A stretch of DNA of 64,000 nucleotides from Halictus rubicundus (lineage: Eukaryota > Arthropoda > Insecta > Hymenoptera > Halictidae), in the NCBI RefSeq assembly GCF_050948215.1, contig NW_027488689.1, positions 124,001-188,000 on the forward strand. The letters are read 5' to 3'. The translations under genes were made by a program, and so were the position numbers. The notes beneath the pieces are model-generated. The model was not told the origin of the DNA and made no database searches. It saw only the letters and a list, made by a program, of their open reading frames with translations. Position 1 is the first letter of the stretch. Each line of letters opens with the position of its first letter. This document shows positions 62,001 to 64,000 of the stretch, piece after piece.

Positions 62001-64000
62001 GATTGGATAGTATAAAGGATATTAGAGGATAGAGGATAGGATAAGATTCAGAAGAGGAAAGGATAGAGGATAGGATATGGGATTGGATAGGATAGAGGAT
62101 TGGAGACGATGGAGGATAAGATAGGATAGGGGATATGATAGGATAGAGGATTGGATAGTATAAAGGATATTAGAGGATAGAGGATAGGAGACGATGGAGG
62201 ATAGGATAGGATAGAGGATTGGATAGGATAGAGGATAGGATAGGATAGAGGATAGGATAGAGGATTGGTTAGTATAAAGGATAGGAGAGGATAGAGGATA
62301 GGATAAGATAGAGGATAGGATAGGATATAGGATAGGATAGGGGATTGGATAGGATAAAGGATAGGATAGGATAGAGGAAAGGATAGGATAGAGGATAGGA
62401 TAGGATAGAGGATAGGATAGGATAGAGGATAGGATAGAGGATAGGATGGGGCATTGGATAGGGTACAGGATAGGATACGATATAGGATTGGATAGGATAG
62501 AGGATAGGATAGGATAGAGGAAAGGATAAGTTAGAGAATAGGATAGGATAGAGGATAGGATAGGATAGTGGATAGGATAGAGGATAGGATAGGATAGAGG
62601 ATAATATAGGACAGAGGATTTAATAGGATAGAGGATAGAACATAGGATTGGATAGAGGAAAGAGGATAGGATTGGATAGAGGAAAGGATAGGATTGAGGA
62701 AAGGATTGGATAGAGGATAGGACAAGATAGATAATACGATAGTATAGAGGATAGGATAGGATAGAGGATAGGATAGGATAGAGGATGGGACAGGATAGAG
62801 GATAGGATAGGATTGAGGATAGGATATGGGATTGGATAGGATAGAGCATATGATAGGCTAGAGGATAGGATAGGATAGAGGATAGGATAGGATAGGATAG
62901 GATAGGATAGAGGAAAGGATAGGATTGAGGATAGGATTGAATACCGGATAGGACAGGATAGATGATAGGATAGGATAGAAGATAGGGTAGAATTTGGATG
63001 GGATAGAGGAAAGGATAAGATACAGGATAGGATAGGATAGAGAATAGGATAGGGTAGAATTTGGATAGGACAGAGGATAGCATAGGATAGAGGATAGGAT
63101 AGGATGGAGGATAGGATAGGGTAGAGGATAGGATAGGATAGAGAATAGGATAGGATAGAGGATAGGATAGGATAGAGGATAGGTTAGGATAGAGGATAGG
63201 ATAGGATAGAGTATAGGATAGGATAGAGGATAGGATAGGATAGAGTATAGAATAGGAAAGAGCATAGGATAGGATAGGATTGAGGATAGGATAGGGTAGA
63301 GGATAGGATAGAGGATTGGTTAGTATAAAGGATAGGAGAGGATAGAGGATAGGATAGGATCGAGGATAGGATAGGATAGATGATAGGATAGGATAGTGGA
63401 TAGGATAGGATAGAGGATAGGAGAAGATGGATCATAGGATAGGATGTAGGATTGGATAGGATAGAGGATAGGATAGGATAAAGGATAGGGTAGTATAAAG
63501 GATAGGAGAGGATAAAACGATAGGATAGCATTGAGGATACGATAGGATAGGATAGAGTATAGGATAGAGGATAGGATAGGAGGTTGGATAGAATAGAGGA
63601 CAGGAGACGATAGAGGATAGGATCGGAGAGATCATAGGATAGGATAGAGGATAATATAGGATAGAGGATAGGGTAGAATAGAGGATAGGATATGGGATTG
63701 GATAGGATAGAGGATTGGAGACGATGGAAGATAGGATAGGATAGAGGATTGGATAGTATAAAGGATATTAGAGGATAGAGGATAGGATAAGATTGAGAAT
63801 AGGAATGGATAGAGGATAGGATATGGGATTGGATAGGATAGAGGATTGGAGACGATGGAGGATAAGATAGGATAGGGGATACGATAGGATAGAGGATTGG
63901 ATAGTATAAAGGATATTAGAGGATAGAGGATAGGAGACGATGGAGGATAGGATAGGATAGAGGATTGGATAGGATAGAGGATAGGATAGAGGATTGGTTA
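59090..64000. repeat. Mixed satellite tail with copies of earlier blocks
   Basis: 59.1-61.5 kb resembles the variant blocks at 26.5-42 kb. 61.5-62.45 kb repeats material from 53.1-54.1 kb (offset about 8.4 kb), and 63.2-64.0 kb repeats it again. Between 62.5 and 63.2 kb the units are most irregular (GGAAAGGATTGGATAG, AATTTGGATAGG), without a clear higher-order partner in the window. No gene is seen. Confidence 0.7.

Larger units (their letters stand above)
21038..64000. repeat. (GGATA)nGA satellite, main array
   Basis: About 43 kb of uninterrupted satellite continues past the right edge. Units are 12, 17 and 22 bp ((GGATA)2-4 plus GA), with recurring variant blocks such as GATTGGTTAGTATAAAGG, GGACAGGAGACGATAG, ATAATGGAGTATAGG and GATACGATATTATAG. 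Orientation is constant. The left half has long canonical runs; from about 35 kb on the units are more diverged. The array contains higher-order repeats listed separately. All long open frames are on the minus strand and encode the same low-complexity peptide period; none is a gene. No other mobile element, RNA gene or unique DNA is seen in it. Confidence 0.97.

Noticed and set aside
21038..64000. True telomere (TTAGG)n
   Set aside because: The pentamer is GGATA, interrupted by GA every 10-20 bases, and arranged in higher-order blocks; no run of TTAGG is present.
21038..64000. Inverted segments or further transposons hidden in the main array
   Set aside because: I saw no run of the C-rich complement on the + strand and no stretch of non-satellite sequence longer than a few units.

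Overview
The window reads as eukaryotic, non-genic repetitive DNA, most likely from an insect. The evidence is two full-length LTR retrotransposons of types common in arthropods (a BEL/Pao element with a tRNA-Tyr-type primer site and a Ty3/Gypsy element with a tRNA-Lys-type primer site), both inserted into one huge simple satellite. I see no host protein gene, tRNA, rRNA or CRISPR. A more exact placement (CpG-rich transposons would fit a lightly methylated genome such as a hymenopteran) is only a guess.

Layout. About 48 kb (1-617, 7027-11639, 21038-64000) is a single satellite family whose canonical 17-bp unit is GAGGATAGGATAGGATA on the + strand. It is best described as (GGATA)n followed by GA, with n=2, 3 or 4 giving 12-, 17- and 22-bp units. 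The canonical + strand has no cytosine, and the polarity never flips. Point variants are arranged in higher-order repeats of about 1.6 to 5.3 kb: two full copies of a 2.44-kb block at 21.05-25.93 kb, a 3.7-kb offset repeat at 26.4-33 kb, four copies of a block at 35-46 kb, a 5.3-kb duplication with a 1.2-kb deletion at 39.9-49.3 kb, and a 1.95-kb block repeated about 2.9 times at 48.5-54.1 kb.

Mobile elements. The BEL/Pao element (618-7026, + strand) has 397-bp LTRs that look identical, a 5-bp target duplication and one intact 1774-codon Gag-Pol frame. The Ty3/Gypsy element (11640-21037, - strand) has a 4-bp target duplication, gag, a pol frame in -1 relative to gag, and a third 228-codon ORF of unknown function. 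Its LTRs differ in length, 1163 against 1973 bp. The whole 810-bp difference is four extra copies of a ~203-bp tandem repeat inside the 3' LTR. Both elements are flanked by satellite that rejoins when the element is removed, and uninterrupted paralogous sites exist in the same array. The insertions are therefore real and appear younger than the local higher-order amplification.

The many long open frames on the - strand of the satellite are composition artefacts: the complementary strand of (GGATA)nGA has no stop codon in any frame. They are not annotated as genes.
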